Shown piece by piece: positions 48,517 through 62,784 of a stretch of 64,000 bases of DNA. Numbering within the stretch: the first letter of the stretch is position 1; each line of letters opens with the position of its first letter. Under the pieces are notes generated by a model. It was not told where the DNA came from and ran no database searches. It saw nothing but the letters and a program-made list of their open reading frames with translations. The position numbers were made by a program, and so were the translations under genes. This stretch comes from Dictyobacter kobayashii (GTDB taxonomy: Bacteria > Chloroflexota > Ktedonobacteria > Ktedonobacterales > Ktedonobacteraceae). The DNA is taken from contig NZ_BIFS01000001.1 of NCBI RefSeq assembly GCF_003967555.1, positions 186,001 to 250,000 on the forward strand, written 5' to 3'.

Positions 48517-49136
48517 GCTCTCTCTCCTACAATAGCGACTACGCGCTGACTTCCAGCGGAAATGGTATCCAGGGCGCTATTCAAACGGCTATTCAACGCA
48601 TTGATGCGCTCTACGTCTTTCATAGCATTCAAGTTTGTGCGTACCATCCAGGCTGCACCGGTGCCAGCTCCTGAGACCATCATCGCTGCAGTCGCGATAT
48701 CACTCAACACATTCTTATTGCCAATCTCGGCAATACGCTGACAATGCTGTACCAGATCCGCGGCACGCTCAGCCATCTCAAGCGGCACCAGAGCGGCTTC
48801 AACCAAACTCTCTTGAATAGCTTTTGTACGCGCAGCTTTTTCTTCCGCCGTTGCTCGCGGTAATTTAAAGCAAGCAGAAAGATTGCCATAAGCATCAATA
48901 TCAGCCTGTATGAGTTCCTGAAAACGGCTACGAAGCTGCTCAGTCTGTGCCAGGATCTCTTCGATCTCAGGGTGCACATCTGAGTAATCAGCTTTGCTTA
49001 GTGTTAGTCGGGCTACCATGCAGGCCAGGGCCGATCCCATTGCTCCGCTTAAAGCGGCAGTGGAACCACCACCTGGCGTGGACTTTGACGAAGCCAGATC
49101 ATCAAGGTATTCGTGTAGGGGTTTATCTAGATACAT
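48513..49136 (-). CDS. fchA: Cyclodeaminase/cyclohydrolase family protein (FchA-like)
   Basis: 207-residue protein of the formiminotransferase-cyclodeaminase C-terminal family. Conserved features: SSKSTPGGGSTAALSGAMG, ALACMVARLTL, and IEEILAQTEQLRSRFQELIQ-type helices including DIDAYGNLSACFKLPR. As a separate gene next to folD it is likely a methenyl-tetrahydrofolate cyclohydrolase (FchA) rather than a formimino-THF cyclodeaminase. First gene of the two-gene folate operon. Confidence 0.88.
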   Translation of the reverse strand: MYLDKPLHEYLDDLASSKSTPGGGSTAALSGAMGSALACMVARLTLSKADYSDVHPEIEEILAQTEQLRSRFQELIQADIDAYGNLSACFKLPRATAEEKAARTKAIQESLVEAALVPLEMAERAADLVQHCQRIAEIGNKNVLSDIATAAMMVSGAGTGAAWMVRTNLNAMKDVERINALNSRLNSALDTISAGSQRVVAIVGERA

Positions 49137-49294
49137 GTTCTCTCTTCCAAATTCATTTCAGATTAATCCCAGCTTGCCATGTCAGCATATAGCTACAGGC
49201 ATAAAGCATGGATAAGTAACCAGAGCCTATCCAATGGGATACTCCTTTGCATTCTAACATTCTAGCAAAGTAATCGTCGAGTACAACCAGACAC

Positions 49295-49334
49295 AAAACA
49301 GGCTCTTCTTGCATCATTTCTTTATAAGAGCCTG
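49295..49334 (-). terminator. Terminator after the solute-binding protein gene
   Basis: 9-bp stem CAGGCTCTT / AAGAGCCTG followed by TTTTGT on the minus strand, 20 bp after the stop. Confidence 0.75.
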
Positions 49335-49353
49335 CTGGAAAATTATAAGCCGA

Positions 49354-51000
49354 TTATTGCTTGTGATTTAGAATGGCGATATTGGACCAGTCTCCAAAGT
49401 ATAAGCCCTCAGCATTGAGGGAGACTCCCTGCAACCAATCGGGTATCAAGCCCGCAAGCCGCTGATGGTCCAAAGGGATTATAACCGCGTCGGAAAGTAT
49501 TTGCTGCTCGGCTTCGTGATATAAGGCCAGGCGCTGATCGGTGCTGGAACTATCGGCGCGCGCTATGAGCTGATCATATGCAGGATTATGCCACTGAGAG
49601 ACATTCTGCTGTGAATCAGAGAGAAATTTCTTCATAAAGAAATAAGGATCTGCTACCTCTGCGGTCCAGGAGATAAAGCCAAATTGAATACTATGACTGG
49701 CCAGGGCCTGCTGATAGGCCATATCTTCCAGCGGCCGCAGGTTAACCTGAATACCCAGAGCCTTCTGCCACATACTTTGCAAAGATTGAGCCATAGTGGG
49801 CGAAACCTGAGAATAAGGATAAGTAAAGGTCACAGTAGAAGGCAAAGAGCCATCTTTAGCGGCAGTTTTCCATTGTTCTTGCGCTTTAGCGGGGGAAAAA
49901 GAAGAAGCCTGTGCTTGATACCCAGGCATAGCAGGAGGAAGCAAGGTATTAGCCGGAGCAACAGAATTTTGCATCGCTACTTGAGCAAAACTCTGCTTAT
50001 CGAGGGAACGGGCAAAGGCTTGCCGTACGGCGACCGAGTCAAAAGGTGCGCTGGTCGTGTCAAAAAACAATGCATCAGTTTGTAACAATTCAGGACGCTC
50101 AAAACCTGCTAACTTTACAGCCGGCAATTGGTCCTGCTGCGCTAGATCCCAGACCAGATCATAATGTCCAGCCCGATTCGCGGTATAAGCGACACGAGGA
50201 TCATTCTCAAAATAGACAGTAACCTGCTTAATAATTAATCCCTTGCCATAATAGTGTGGATTGGGCACCAGGGTCATATCCACATCATGGGTTATATCTT
50301 TTACGATAAAAGGTCCGGTCCCAATTCCTTGTTCAGTTGCAGGGATAGACCATGCATTACGGCTATAGGAATGCACTACCTTTTGATTGATGGGGACAAA
50401 TAGAGGATTGGTCAGGGCTGCCAGAAAGTATGGCGCAGGTTTAGTGAGGGTGACCTCGATAGTTTGGTCGTCGATAGCTTTGATGCCTGCGAGGGTTTTA
50501 GTATGACCTTCATGTACATCGCGCGCACCGACAATAGCATACATTAAACTAGCGACAAGTGGCGATTGATTGGAGGGACGTGCCGCATATGTCCAGGAAT
50601 CAACATATGTTTGTGCAGTGACAGGCGTACCATCCCCAAACATGATTGGCTGATTTAGATGAAAGGTATATTGTTTTTGATCTGCGGAAATAGTCCATGT
50701 AGCCTGGTCAGGCACAACTTGAAGATTTTTATCAGTACGGACAAGACCGCTGTAAAGCATATTCATTAATATTTTTGTGTTGGCATTTTGCTCATCCGTT
50801 GGATTTAAAGAGGGAACATCGGTAATACCAACCAGGGGTATGGTTAGATTCTGCCCTGGCGCAAGGGTTGGCTTACCATTTGTCAGCAACATTGTTCCAC
50901 TTCCACCACCACAGGCGGCCAGTAATAAAACTGCAGCACAAATAAACACGAGAGTAGCGCTTAAACGCCGAGCATGTCTATATGGGAAAGGATTATACAT
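49354..51000 (-). CDS. Oligopeptide-type ABC transporter solute-binding lipoprotein
   Basis: ~548-residue lipoprotein of solute-binding family 5 (OppA/DppA type). The signal peptide ends with lipobox LLAAC (Cys30 from the chosen start). Domain features: SLNPTDEQNANTKILMNMLY, YTFHLNQPIMFGDGTPVTAQ and IGTGPFIVKD, with GLIIKQVTVYFENDPRVAY. It captures peptides or similar solutes outside the cell for import; no permease or ATPase genes are adjacent, so it is an orphan. The open frame extends 24 codons upstream, but ATG 51000 gives a proper signal peptide and follows GAGAGG. Confidence 0.9.
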   Translation of the reverse strand: MYNPFPYRHARRLSATLVFICAAVLLLAACGGGSGTMLLTNGKPTLAPGQNLTIPLVGITDVPSLNPTDEQNANTKILMNMLYSGLVRTDKNLQVVPDQATWTISADQKQYTFHLNQPIMFGDGTPVTAQTYVDSWTYAARPSNQSPLVASLMYAIVGARDVHEGHTKTLAGIKAIDDQTIEVTLTKPAPYFLAALTNPLFVPINQKVVHSYSRNAWSIPATEQGIGTGPFIVKDITHDVDMTLVPNPHYYGKGLIIKQVTVYFENDPRVAYTANRAGHYDLVWDLAQQDQLPAVKLAGFERPELLQTDALFFDTTSAPFDSVAVRQAFARSLDKQSFAQVAMQNSVAPANTLLPPAMPGYQAQASSFSPAKAQEQWKTAAKDGSLPSTVTFTYPYSQVSPTMAQSLQSMWQKALGIQVNLRPLEDMAYQQALASHSIQFGFISWTAEVADPYFFMKKFLSDSQQNVSQWHNPAYDQLIARADSSSTDQRLALYHEAEQQILSDAVIIPLDHQRLAGLIPDWLQGVSLNAEGLYFGDWSNIAILNHKQ

Positions 51001-51177
51001 TCCTGGACCTCTCTTTATCAGACCTAATTTATGACAGGAGACACTTATCTCCCTGCGGATGGGCGATATCATATATAGTTGTGATCATTATACCGGAGGT
51101 TGCTCTTAATGACAAAGGGAAAGGTTAAAAGTCAGGGCTTTTTCATGTTCCTCTTTGGCGCCTGCGGCGCCGGGTTG

Positions 51178-51229
51178 GGAGTTGGAGTGGGTTAGGTGGG
51201 CGGCCGCCCACCTAACCCACTCCAACTCC
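51178..51229. repeat. Perfect 52-bp palindrome
   Basis: 26-bp arms with no loop, centred on the NotI-like GCGGCCGC. Left arm starts GGAGTTGGAGTGGG; the right arm is its exact complement. Too perfect for a usual operator. It lies 22 bp before the 5S promoter and could form a cruciform. It might also mark an inversion or assembly joint. Confidence 0.85.
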
Positions 51230-51250
51230 TGAAAGACCTGGAAATAGGGG

Positions 51251-51279
51251 TTGACAAAGACTTTGAACTGTAGTATTAT
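51251..51279 (+). promoter_or_regulatory. Strong promoter of the 5S rRNA gene
   Basis: Consensus TTGACA, a 17-nt spacer, then TATTAT, 33 bp before the start of 5S on the same strand. Confidence 0.85.
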
Positions 51280-51311
51280 TCCCTTTGTCAAGAACACCTG
51301 TATGTGCAGGC

Positions 51312-51430
<119 letters not shown>

Positions 51431-51431
<1 letters not shown>

Positions 51432-51454
51432 ACCCGCCCACACGGGTGTTTTTT
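51431..51454 (+). terminator. Terminator of the 5S gene
   Basis: CACCCG / CGGGTG stem followed by a T6 run directly after the 5S helix I. Confidence 0.85.
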
Positions 51455-51589
51455 GTTGCGTATCACTTCAAGGTAGTCCGCTTCTCAATGCAGGGGACAA
51501 AGGGATGCTTCATTCACCCAGAGCGCTAAACGATCTGGCCTCTCTCCATTGTCTCCCGCGATGGCTGCGTTTTACCCAAATTCACAAAC

Positions 51590-51621
51590 AAAAAAGACCT
51601 TACTCTTGATGAGTAAGATCT
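51590..51621 (-). terminator. Terminator of the 16S-23S operon
   Basis: 11-bp stem AGATCTTACTC / GAGTAAGGTCT (one G-T pair) with a T6 run on the minus strand, about 120 bp past the 23S 3' end. Confidence 0.8.
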
Positions 51622-51741
51622 CTCTGATCTCAACAACTGCAATAGCATATATCCTCAATTTTGCCGAGCGCCAGATCAGCCTGCGCTGAAGCAGCGGACT
51701 CGCATCCTCAGAATGCCACGATGAAGATACCAACGAGTAGG

Positions 51742-56487
<4,746 letters not shown>

Positions 56488-56763
56488 CAATTTTTATATC
56501 ATAGTCACTCAGCGAGCAACTATTTATTGCATGTGAAGTTGCGATCATGGCCAATTTATAACATTGGCTTTATTTCGCAGATTATTGTGGTCACCATAGA
56601 CACGTCCATGGGACCGAATTGACAGGAACTGGTTTGTGTATTCACTGAGTTCCAGTTGCTGTTCTGCTTTCCACTCTTCAGTTGTCAAGGTACCAGGCGA
56701 AACAGTTGTTTCGCTCTTCGACAAGCATTCGTTGTTTTTTCGTTCGCTTGTCTCATGTGCTGT

Positions 56764-56792
56764 AGTATCGCATATCCGTTGTGCTTTGTCAA
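56764..56792 (-). promoter_or_regulatory. rRNA promoter P2
   Basis: TTGACA, 17 nt, GATACT on the minus strand, ~275 nt before 16S. Directly upstream (56801-56820) is a perfect CCGAGCAA/TTGCTCGG hairpin. Confidence 0.7.
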
Positions 56793-57029
56793 GCGTTTTT
56801 CCGAGCAATTTTTTGCTCGGCTCCGAAAGTCATATTCCCGTTGGTCGCGGTAGCAACCATCCCTGAAACAGGGCGCAAAATGCCCTTCACACAACTATCT
56901 GTTGGGAATTTCAGGGGAGAAATAATCCTCCCAGAGGGGCCACTTTAACGTGGCACAACTGATAAAAAAGGACAGGCGCACCCCCTCTGCAAGAGATCAG
57001 GTGATTGTCGCTTTTTTGACAGCTCGATG

Positions 57030-57058
57030 ATTATGCCATAGGGAATAAACATTGTCAA
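57030..57058 (-). promoter_or_regulatory. rRNA promoter P1
   Basis: TTGACA, 17 nt, CATAAT on the minus strand, 24 nt after the tyrA stop. With P2 it forms a tandem promoter pair typical of rRNA operons. The 594-bp leader (56488-57081) has no gene. Confidence 0.7.
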
Positions 57059-57081
57059 GCATTTTTTCAGGAAGAATAAAA

Positions 57082-57951
57082 TTACTTTCCAGACTGCTGT
57101 GTGACTTGCCACTGTTGGCGCTGTTGTTGCGCTTTCGTGAAATCTTCGTCGATATTTCTATCATGCATGGCGATTTGATCGCGTAAGTCTGAGAGCTTTG
57201 CAACATAAGTATCTAGCCAGCGTACAATGGCAGCGCTATTAGTAAGGCAGATATCGCGATACATTTCTGGATTGCCAGCGGCCAGGCGTGTAGTATCTCT
57301 AAATCCTGATGATGCTAACAGTGCTGCATCTCCCCATGTTGGATCGTCAGCTACGGTAGACATGAGAGTAGTAGAAACCAGAAAAGGTAGATGGCTAACG
57401 CCCGCGACCAATCCATCATGTTCTGCAGGCTCCAGGAAGCGTACACGCGCTCCAAGCGTTTCTACCAGGGCCGCCACTTTACTGACAGCCGTTGAGCGTG
57501 TACGAGTGGTCGGTGTCAGGCAATATATACAGTCCTTGAAGAGATCAGGATCGGCAACCTCCACACCGCTCACTTCTTTTCCAGCCATGGGATGTCCACC
57601 AACAAAGGAGATGGTGGGGGGCAAAAATTCCTCGGCCCAGCTGATCACTTGCGACTTGGTACTGGACACATCGGTGACAACAGTCCCCTGCGTCAGCACT
57701 GGAGCAATAGCTTGCAGCAGGGTGCGTACGGCCCCGACAGGAGTCGCTAAAATAACTAGCTCAGAGCCGCTAACCGCGTCTGCAACGCTCTCATAAGCGT
57801 CATCGATTGCTCCTATCTTGCGCGCACGCTCACTTACCCCTTGTCCCAGGTCATAACCAGCAATCTGTTTGGCCATTTTTTCCCTGCGCAGGGCCAGTCC
57901 AATCGAACCTCCAATAAGCCCCAGGCCAATAATAGTTACGCGATTAAACAT
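57082..57951 (-). CDS. tyrA: Prephenate dehydrogenase
   Basis: 289-residue NAD-dependent enzyme of tyrosine biosynthesis. The Rossmann motif VTIIGLGLIGGSIGLALRR is at the start. SFVGGHPMAGKEVSGVE is the substrate region and EHDGLVAGVSHLPFLVS carries the catalytic His. It could use arogenate instead of prephenate; the sequence alone does not decide. No other shikimate genes are adjacent. The ATG follows GAAGGAG. Confidence 0.93.
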   Translation of the reverse strand: MFNRVTIIGLGLIGGSIGLALRREKMAKQIAGYDLGQGVSERARKIGAIDDAYESVADAVSGSELVILATPVGAVRTLLQAIAPVLTQGTVVTDVSSTKSQVISWAEEFLPPTISFVGGHPMAGKEVSGVEVADPDLFKDCIYCLTPTTRTRSTAVSKVAALVETLGARVRFLEPAEHDGLVAGVSHLPFLVSTTLMSTVADDPTWGDAALLASSGFRDTTRLAAGNPEMYRDICLTNSAAIVRWLDTYVAKLSDLRDQIAMHDRNIDEDFTKAQQQRQQWQVTQQSGK

Positions 57952-58062
57952 AGCATAGCACTCCTTCTCGCACCATAAATCTCAAACCCGCACGTTCACC
58001 CTATGAATTGAGTGCCATTATACTAAAATGAATTCCAAAAGAACAGGGGATACCAATGCTTT

Positions 58063-58880
58063 TTAGAGTGAATAGGAGAGGTGCCAGAAATGTAATGGCT
58101 CACTATCCCCTTCTAGAGCAAGTGCCCCAGCATAATGAGGATCAGGCGGCAAAGTATAGAGTGACCAACGATGGCCTGGTGTGGGATCATCACGAACATC
58201 TAATAAACATGGTGCCTTGTCAGGTTGCAAAGTAACGTCAAAAGAATCCAGGGGATCGATAAGCCTTTACCACGTGCCTTGATATAAGCTTCTTTCCTGG
58301 TCCAGCCAGCAAAAAAGGCCAGCATTTTCTGTTCAGAAGGTACAGTTTGCAATTGCGCCTTTTCATGAGCAGAAAAAAAGCGTTCAGCTACTTGCTCGTA
58401 CTCGATATTGGCGCGCATATACTCAATATCAACACCAATGCGATTTATAGCCGTAAAAGCATAGACGATTTGTGTATTCGAGTGGGCAAGATTGAAATAA
58501 AGTGCTGTAACCGGGCCAGGGGTCGCCAGCTCAGGCTTGCCAAATTCGTTATAAGCAAAAAGTATCTGGCCAGGCTCGATAGCACAATAACGCCCCAGTA
58601 ATACGCGCAAGAGACCACGAGCAATAATAGAACGCTGCCGATCATTCTCAAAATAAAATCGTTGTGCCCGAGCCTGTTCTTCACGATTGAGAAAGGTTTG
58701 TAGATGATCTACGGCTGGTATCCATTCTTCAACCTGAACACGCCACACATGAACCTCATGTGAACCCAGCGCTAACGCTGCTGGTGGCTCCTTCCAGTCA
58801 GCTTCCAATTTCCTCTCCTTGGGCATAAATTTTTTCAGTGCAGAAAGAAGAAGAGCATGAGCAATTTTACTCCATGACAT
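58063..58880 (-). CDS. 4'-phosphopantetheinyl transferase, one frameshift
   Basis: ~272-residue Sfp-type transferase that loads phosphopantetheine onto carrier proteins. Signatures: RFYFENDRQRSIIARGLLRV, YFNLAHSNTQIVYAF, RIGVDIEYMR (magnesium-binding GVDIE) and FAGWTRKEAYIKARGKGL (WxxKEAxxK). The frame as given stops at 58200. One more base in the G4 run at 58251-58254 continues as GLSIPLDSFDVTLQPD and ends at 58063 with a normal C-terminal domain (HRWSLYTLPPDPHYAGAL). A fatty-acid, polyketide or peptide carrier partner is not in the window. Confidence 0.87.
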
Positions 58881-58935
58881 CTCTACACAACCAGGAAAAA
58901 CATGATTTGGCCTGAGTGAGCTCAGCTCCCCGCTA

Positions 58936-59724
58936 TTAAAAGTAAACCAGCTCTTCTAACCAGTTTTCTGACTGGGGGCCGAGAGCTTCTACCAGCATCT
59001 TTGTTACCTGATCGCTCAATAGCTCTGCCTGCTCCGTGCGATAGAGGGCCAGGAAACGCTGTACAATCGAAATATCGTAGCGTGCTAAAAGATCGGCAGC
59101 AAATTGTTCTAACAATAGTTCATAAGTGAGATACTCTTCCGCTGTAGTATCATCATACCAATCAAAACCACGCACAGTAACGGGAGTTTTGCCATCAGCT
59201 TCTGGCTCAAAGGCTTCAGCATATTCCTCACGCATATCCTTATTCACGACACCCTTGACCCCATCCAATTGCTGAGAAAGCCAGAGAGAAATAAACTTAA
59301 ACTGCCATTCATCTGCCCAGAGAGGCGCAACCTCCGGCCAGGGGCGAGGATCATCCTCAAGAAATGCGACGGTAAGCTCATGATAGAGCATAAACGCGAA
59401 CTTTTCTGGCGTCAGGTCACCAAAGATTGGGTCGAGCTCGGTTGGCACAACCAGCGTGGGTGGCGTAGTAAGGTCGGTTATATAAGGATGGGGAGAATCC
59501 ACCTCTTCAGATTCGCTATGCGGCACCAGGGGCCAGTCTTCCATATCGACCAGCAAGACTTCAAAGTCAGGCAAATCTATATGGAGAAGATTTGAGAGCT
59601 GCTTGCCTGCGGCATCAATTTTATCAGTCACCAGGCGAGCAAGCTCTTGCTCGCTCGCTGGATAATAGACTGTAAATGGCTCGTTCAGCGTCTCATAATG
59701 ATCATAAGGAAAGAGCATGGGCAC
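58936..59724 (-). CDS. Hypothetical acidic protein with degenerate HExxH
   Basis: 262-residue acidic protein with no signal peptide or membrane segment. MLYHELTVAFLEDD resembles the zinc-protease HExxH site, but the second histidine is valine, so peptidase activity is doubtful. Other regions are helical and rich in Glu and Asp (EEYLTYELLLEQFAADLL). It overlaps neither neighbour, ends 55 bp from the transferase gene start, and begins 3 bp after the stop of the GTPase gene on the same strand. Thus it is probably co-expressed with that GTPase. Function unknown. Confidence 0.7.
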   Translation of the reverse strand: MPMLFPYDHYETLNEPFTVYYPASEQELARLVTDKIDAAGKQLSNLLHIDLPDFEVLLVDMEDWPLVPHSESEEVDSPHPYITDLTTPPTLVVPTELDPIFGDLTPEKFAFMLYHELTVAFLEDDPRPWPEVAPLWADEWQFKFISLWLSQQLDGVKGVVNKDMREEYAEAFEPEADGKTPVTVRGFDWYDDTTAEEYLTYELLLEQFAADLLARYDISIVQRFLALYRTEQAELLSDQVTKMLVEALGPQSENWLEELVYF

Positions 59725-59727
59725 GGC

Positions 59728-60963
59728 TTAGGCCTTCCCTTCTTCTAGGAGCTTGCGATCAGACTCTTCTAATAATGGCTCAGATTGGCCTGTCTCAATC
59801 TCGCTCAATGCCTGTTTTCGCAATTCTTCGATACGAGTGTCTTTGCGGAAACGGCGATAGAAATTTTTGTAAAGTGTTTGCAGGCGTTTTGGGCTCAGTT
59901 GCTTATTCTCTTCATAGTACTCAAGCGCGACCTGACCAATAGACCAGGTTGCAGCACCTGCAATGGCGCCCGCGATAAAGTCACCCCCGAAGGGTACAGC
60001 TTTAGCAGCCTGCTGTGCCAGGTAACGTAAACCCAGTCCACCAGCAATTGTAGCAATCAGCTCACGGGCATGTTGCTTGGCATCGGCACTATCCATCTTT
60101 TCGCCATAAAGAGCAGCCAGGCGTAATACCAGGCGCATCTGGGTACCAAGCAGGATCGGAATATCAATAAATGGAATCGGCTCCAATCCAGCAGCTAAAC
60201 TGACCAGTGTAGCGTTGCGAATAATACGCTGAGCAGCCGCACGACGGTACGCAGGTAATTCTCGACCAATCGCTAATGCAGCTTCGGGGCTGGATTCGAT
60301 AATGACTGGAATGAGCTCTTCGGCAATATTCTCGCCGGTTTTAGCAGAGACGGGAATTACTCCAGGTGCTTCAAGTTGAACGGCGACTTCTGTTGCCAGC
60401 TGGTCTCCGCTCTCACCGCCTTTGAGATTATCAATTTTATTAACCGCCACAATTGTTGGTTTATCAAAGCGTTTAATGACGTTATACAATTCACGATCAG
60501 ACGCTTGCAAACCCTTCGATGCATCTATCAGGAATACAATAACGCTGGCCTGATCCATGCCACTCTCCATCACGTCGGGCAGATGTCCTGGAGTGTCAAC
60601 CAGCGTAAAAGGACCAAAATCGGTGCGTACCAGAGTACGAGTTGTACCGGCCATAGAAGAGGCTGGCGATAAATTCTGGCCTTTCAAGGTGTTAAACAAT
60701 GTGCTCTTACCAGTATTCGGCTGCCCCACAATGACCACGGTATTATTCAGATTCTCCAGGACTTCTTGCTGCGCAAGTTTCCAGTTCACCGCTTTCATCA
60801 AGCTTTGAACCATCGAGATATTCGCAGGGAGATTTCGCAGCGTATGAATACCTAACTCTTTAAAACCTTTGGGCTGCTTACGCTCACGTAAGATACTGGC
60901 GGCCAGATCATTTTTGAGCTTCTCTCTGTCGTCGTTTGGATTGGTGAATTTTTTATTAGCCAC
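59728..60963 (-). CDS. GTPase with DUF697-type C-terminal domain
   Basis: ~411-residue TRAFAC-class GTPase. G1 VGQPNTGKSTLFN, G3 VDTPGHLPD, G4 VNKID and G5 PVSAKTGENI are all present; the G2 threonine is in AGTTRTLVRTDFG. Residues from ~250 to the end (RIIRNATLVSLAAGLEPIPF, GGLGLRYLAQQAAKAVPFGG) match DUF697/YcjF-like membrane-associated helices. Such proteins act at membranes, possibly in stress or envelope functions. GTG 60963 is preferred because GGAAGG lies 8-9 nt upstream; the frame extends further without support. It may form an operon with the downstream hypothetical gene. Confidence 0.87.
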   Translation of the reverse strand: MANKKFTNPNDDREKLKNDLAASILRERKQPKGFKELGIHTLRNLPANISMVQSLMKAVNWKLAQQEVLENLNNTVVIVGQPNTGKSTLFNTLKGQNLSPASSMAGTTRTLVRTDFGPFTLVDTPGHLPDVMESGMDQASVIVFLIDASKGLQASDRELYNVIKRFDKPTIVAVNKIDNLKGGESGDQLATEVAVQLEAPGVIPVSAKTGENIAEELIPVIIESSPEAALAIGRELPAYRRAAAQRIIRNATLVSLAAGLEPIPFIDIPILLGTQMRLVLRLAALYGEKMDSADAKQHARELIATIAGGLGLRYLAQQAAKAVPFGGDFIAGAIAGAATWSIGQVALEYYEENKQLSPKRLQTLYKNFYRRFRKDTRIEELRKQALSEIETGQSEPLLEESDRKLLEEGKA

Positions 60964-61363
60964 GCTCAACTTCCTTCCCTGACATAGTTCAATGAGACCT
61001 CTATAGAATAATATGTCGCATGTACAAATTCGCTGTTGTTGCTGCCTCATTATATTCAACAACACTGTTCACTACAGTAGTACGAGCAGCCATATGGGTA
61101 CGTTTCATACAATCCGCCAGGATCTACCATAAAGTCCTTTAGCCGCTTATGCAAGAAATTCATGCCACCTGATTCTAGCATACAGTACAGCTTTTAGACT
61201 ACCTCCAGGTGAAGCTTGTTTCTGGTTGAAAACCATTTCTGTCTCAAATTTGAATGATCCACCATTACAGTATCAATTTATCCCCCTTTTCAGCCAACCC
61301 ACCACGGGTGATGGCATAAAGAGGATTATACAGAGGATTATACAGAAGCAAACGCTGTTATTC
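60964..61363. other. Intergenic region with short tandem repeat
   Basis: About 400 bp without a supported gene. Contains two adjacent copies of AGAGGATTATAC at about 61320-61343, just upstream of the promoter of the 92-residue gene. Confidence 0.5.
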
Positions 61364-61393
61364 TTGACATGTAAACTTATTTTCTGACATAAT
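61364..61393 (+). promoter_or_regulatory. Promoter of the 92-residue gene
   Basis: TTGACA, 18-nt spacer, CATAAT, 75 bp before the start codon. Confidence 0.65.
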
Positions 61394-61467
61394 CGATACG
61401 ATAGAATTACAATCCAACCAGAGTAGAAGCATTTCATCTCATTATTTTTCTACCATAGAGGCATTAT

Positions 61468-61746
61468 ATGCAAAATATACCAATGCGCAATGACTCAGCA
61501 GAGCATGACTATGAGGCTGGTTTTGGGCGTATCATGTGGTTATCTGAGCAGGCCAGGCTTCATGGCTGGCGCTTGAGTGAACGTCAACTCATTCACGAGA
61601 TTGTACAACGTGAACGTGCCGCTAATATTCGTGAGAAGAGCTCCCTCCCTATCATTGGCTCTGAAGTTCGGTCCGCCGCCTGGAATCGGGGTCAAGCTGA
61701 CGCCTTGCGCAATCTCTTGCGTATTCAACGCGAAAGCTATGATTAA
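61468..61746 (+). CDS. Small hypothetical protein
   Basis: 92-residue charged, helical protein with no cysteine pair or membrane helix. A helix with RLHGWRLSERQLIHEIVQRE suggests a nucleic acid or protein contact; no family is recognised. It has its own promoter and a long terminator hairpin. GAGGC precedes the ATG. Isolated between a GTPase gene and nth. Confidence 0.65.
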   Translation: MQNIPMRNDSAEHDYEAGFGRIMWLSEQARLHGWRLSERQLIHEIVQRERAANIREKSSLPIIGSEVRSAAWNRGQADALRNLLRIQRESYD

Positions 61747-61751
61747 TTATC

Positions 61752-61815
61752 GCTATCTGCCATAATCTTTCATCAAGAACGTGTTTGTACTTGATGAAAG
61801 ATTATGGCAGATAGC
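61752..61815 (+). terminator. Long perfect inverted repeat terminator
   Basis: 26-bp perfect arms (61752-61777 and 61790-61815) around a 12-nt loop, 5 bp after the stop of the 92-residue gene. The T-run is short. Confidence 0.75.
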
Positions 61816-62018
61816 TTCTTCCAGTTATAAGCCCTCTTTAGAAAATGCCAACAGCCCTGGCTGATCAGATAGCATTTACTTATGATTTAGATATTTCTTC
61901 CACTAGTAAACACTGCTATTGCCTCTTACGCTTCAAACAGGTACAATAATCTGGCAGCATCCGCTATGTATGCGATTAAGTGGTAGAGCAAAGAAGAAGG
62001 GGTAAAGAGAACACATAT

Positions 62019-62720
62019 ATGAATCTGGCAACACCCATTTATACAGGACCACAACCGGGCTCTCCAGAACAAGTGAACGCCATCATCACAGAACTGCGCC
62101 GCCTCTATCCTACAGCCGCCTGCTCGCTGAATTTCTCGAATCCATTGGAGCTGCTAATTGCTACCCAGCTTTCAGCACAATGTACCGATGAGCGCGTCAA
62201 TATAGTGACAAGCAAACTTTTTCAAAAATATACCAGCGTTGAGGCATTTGCAGGCGCGAAGCAAGAGGAGCTTGAGCAAGATATCCGCTCTACCGGTTTT
62301 TATCGCAACAAGGCAAAAAATATTCGCGCGACCTGTCAGCGTTTGATTACTGCTTATGAGGGTGAAGTTCCACGCACTATGGAAGATTTGCTGACCCTGC
62401 CAGGAGTGGCACGCAAAACAGCAAATGTTGTGCTGGGCAATGCTTTTGGTATTGTGGTTGGTTTCGTGGTTGATACCCACGTAGGTCGCCTCGCGCGCCG
62501 GTTTGGCTGGACGACCAGCACCGATCCCGTCAAGATTGAGCAAGAGCTGATGCTGATCGTGCCCCCAGAAGATTGGCTCGATCTCTCACACCTGCTCATC
62601 TTTCATGGCCGCGCTATCTGCGATGCCCGCAGGCCCTTATGCGAACAATGCACGCTAACCCATCTCTGCCCATCAGCATTTATAGCTATTCCGGTACGTA
62701 GTTCATCCAACAAAGCATAA
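62019..62720 (+). CDS. nth: Endonuclease III
   Basis: ~233-residue bifunctional DNA glycosylase/AP lyase for oxidised pyrimidines. Seen: LLIATQLSAQCTDERVN, the HhH catalytic lysine in LPGVARKTANVVLGN, the catalytic aspartate in FVVDTHVGRLARRFG, and the [4Fe-4S] cluster C-x6-C-x2-C-x5-C in CDARRPLCEQCTLTHLC. ATG 62019 is preferred over a GTG 39 bp earlier, though its ribosome-binding site is weak. Fe-S content links it to cluster supply by the cysteine desulfurase class. Confidence 0.93.
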   Translation: MNLATPIYTGPQPGSPEQVNAIITELRRLYPTAACSLNFSNPLELLIATQLSAQCTDERVNIVTSKLFQKYTSVEAFAGAKQEELEQDIRSTGFYRNKAKNIRATCQRLITAYEGEVPRTMEDLLTLPGVARKTANVVLGNAFGIVVGFVVDTHVGRLARRFGWTTSTDPVKIEQELMLIVPPEDWLDLSHLLIFHGRAICDARRPLCEQCTLTHLCPSAFIAIPVRSSSNKA

Positions 62721-62784
62721 ACACAGCCAGCATATATTTAAGGGGCTTCTGGTAAGACAGACCATATAGTAAGGAAGGGAAGAT

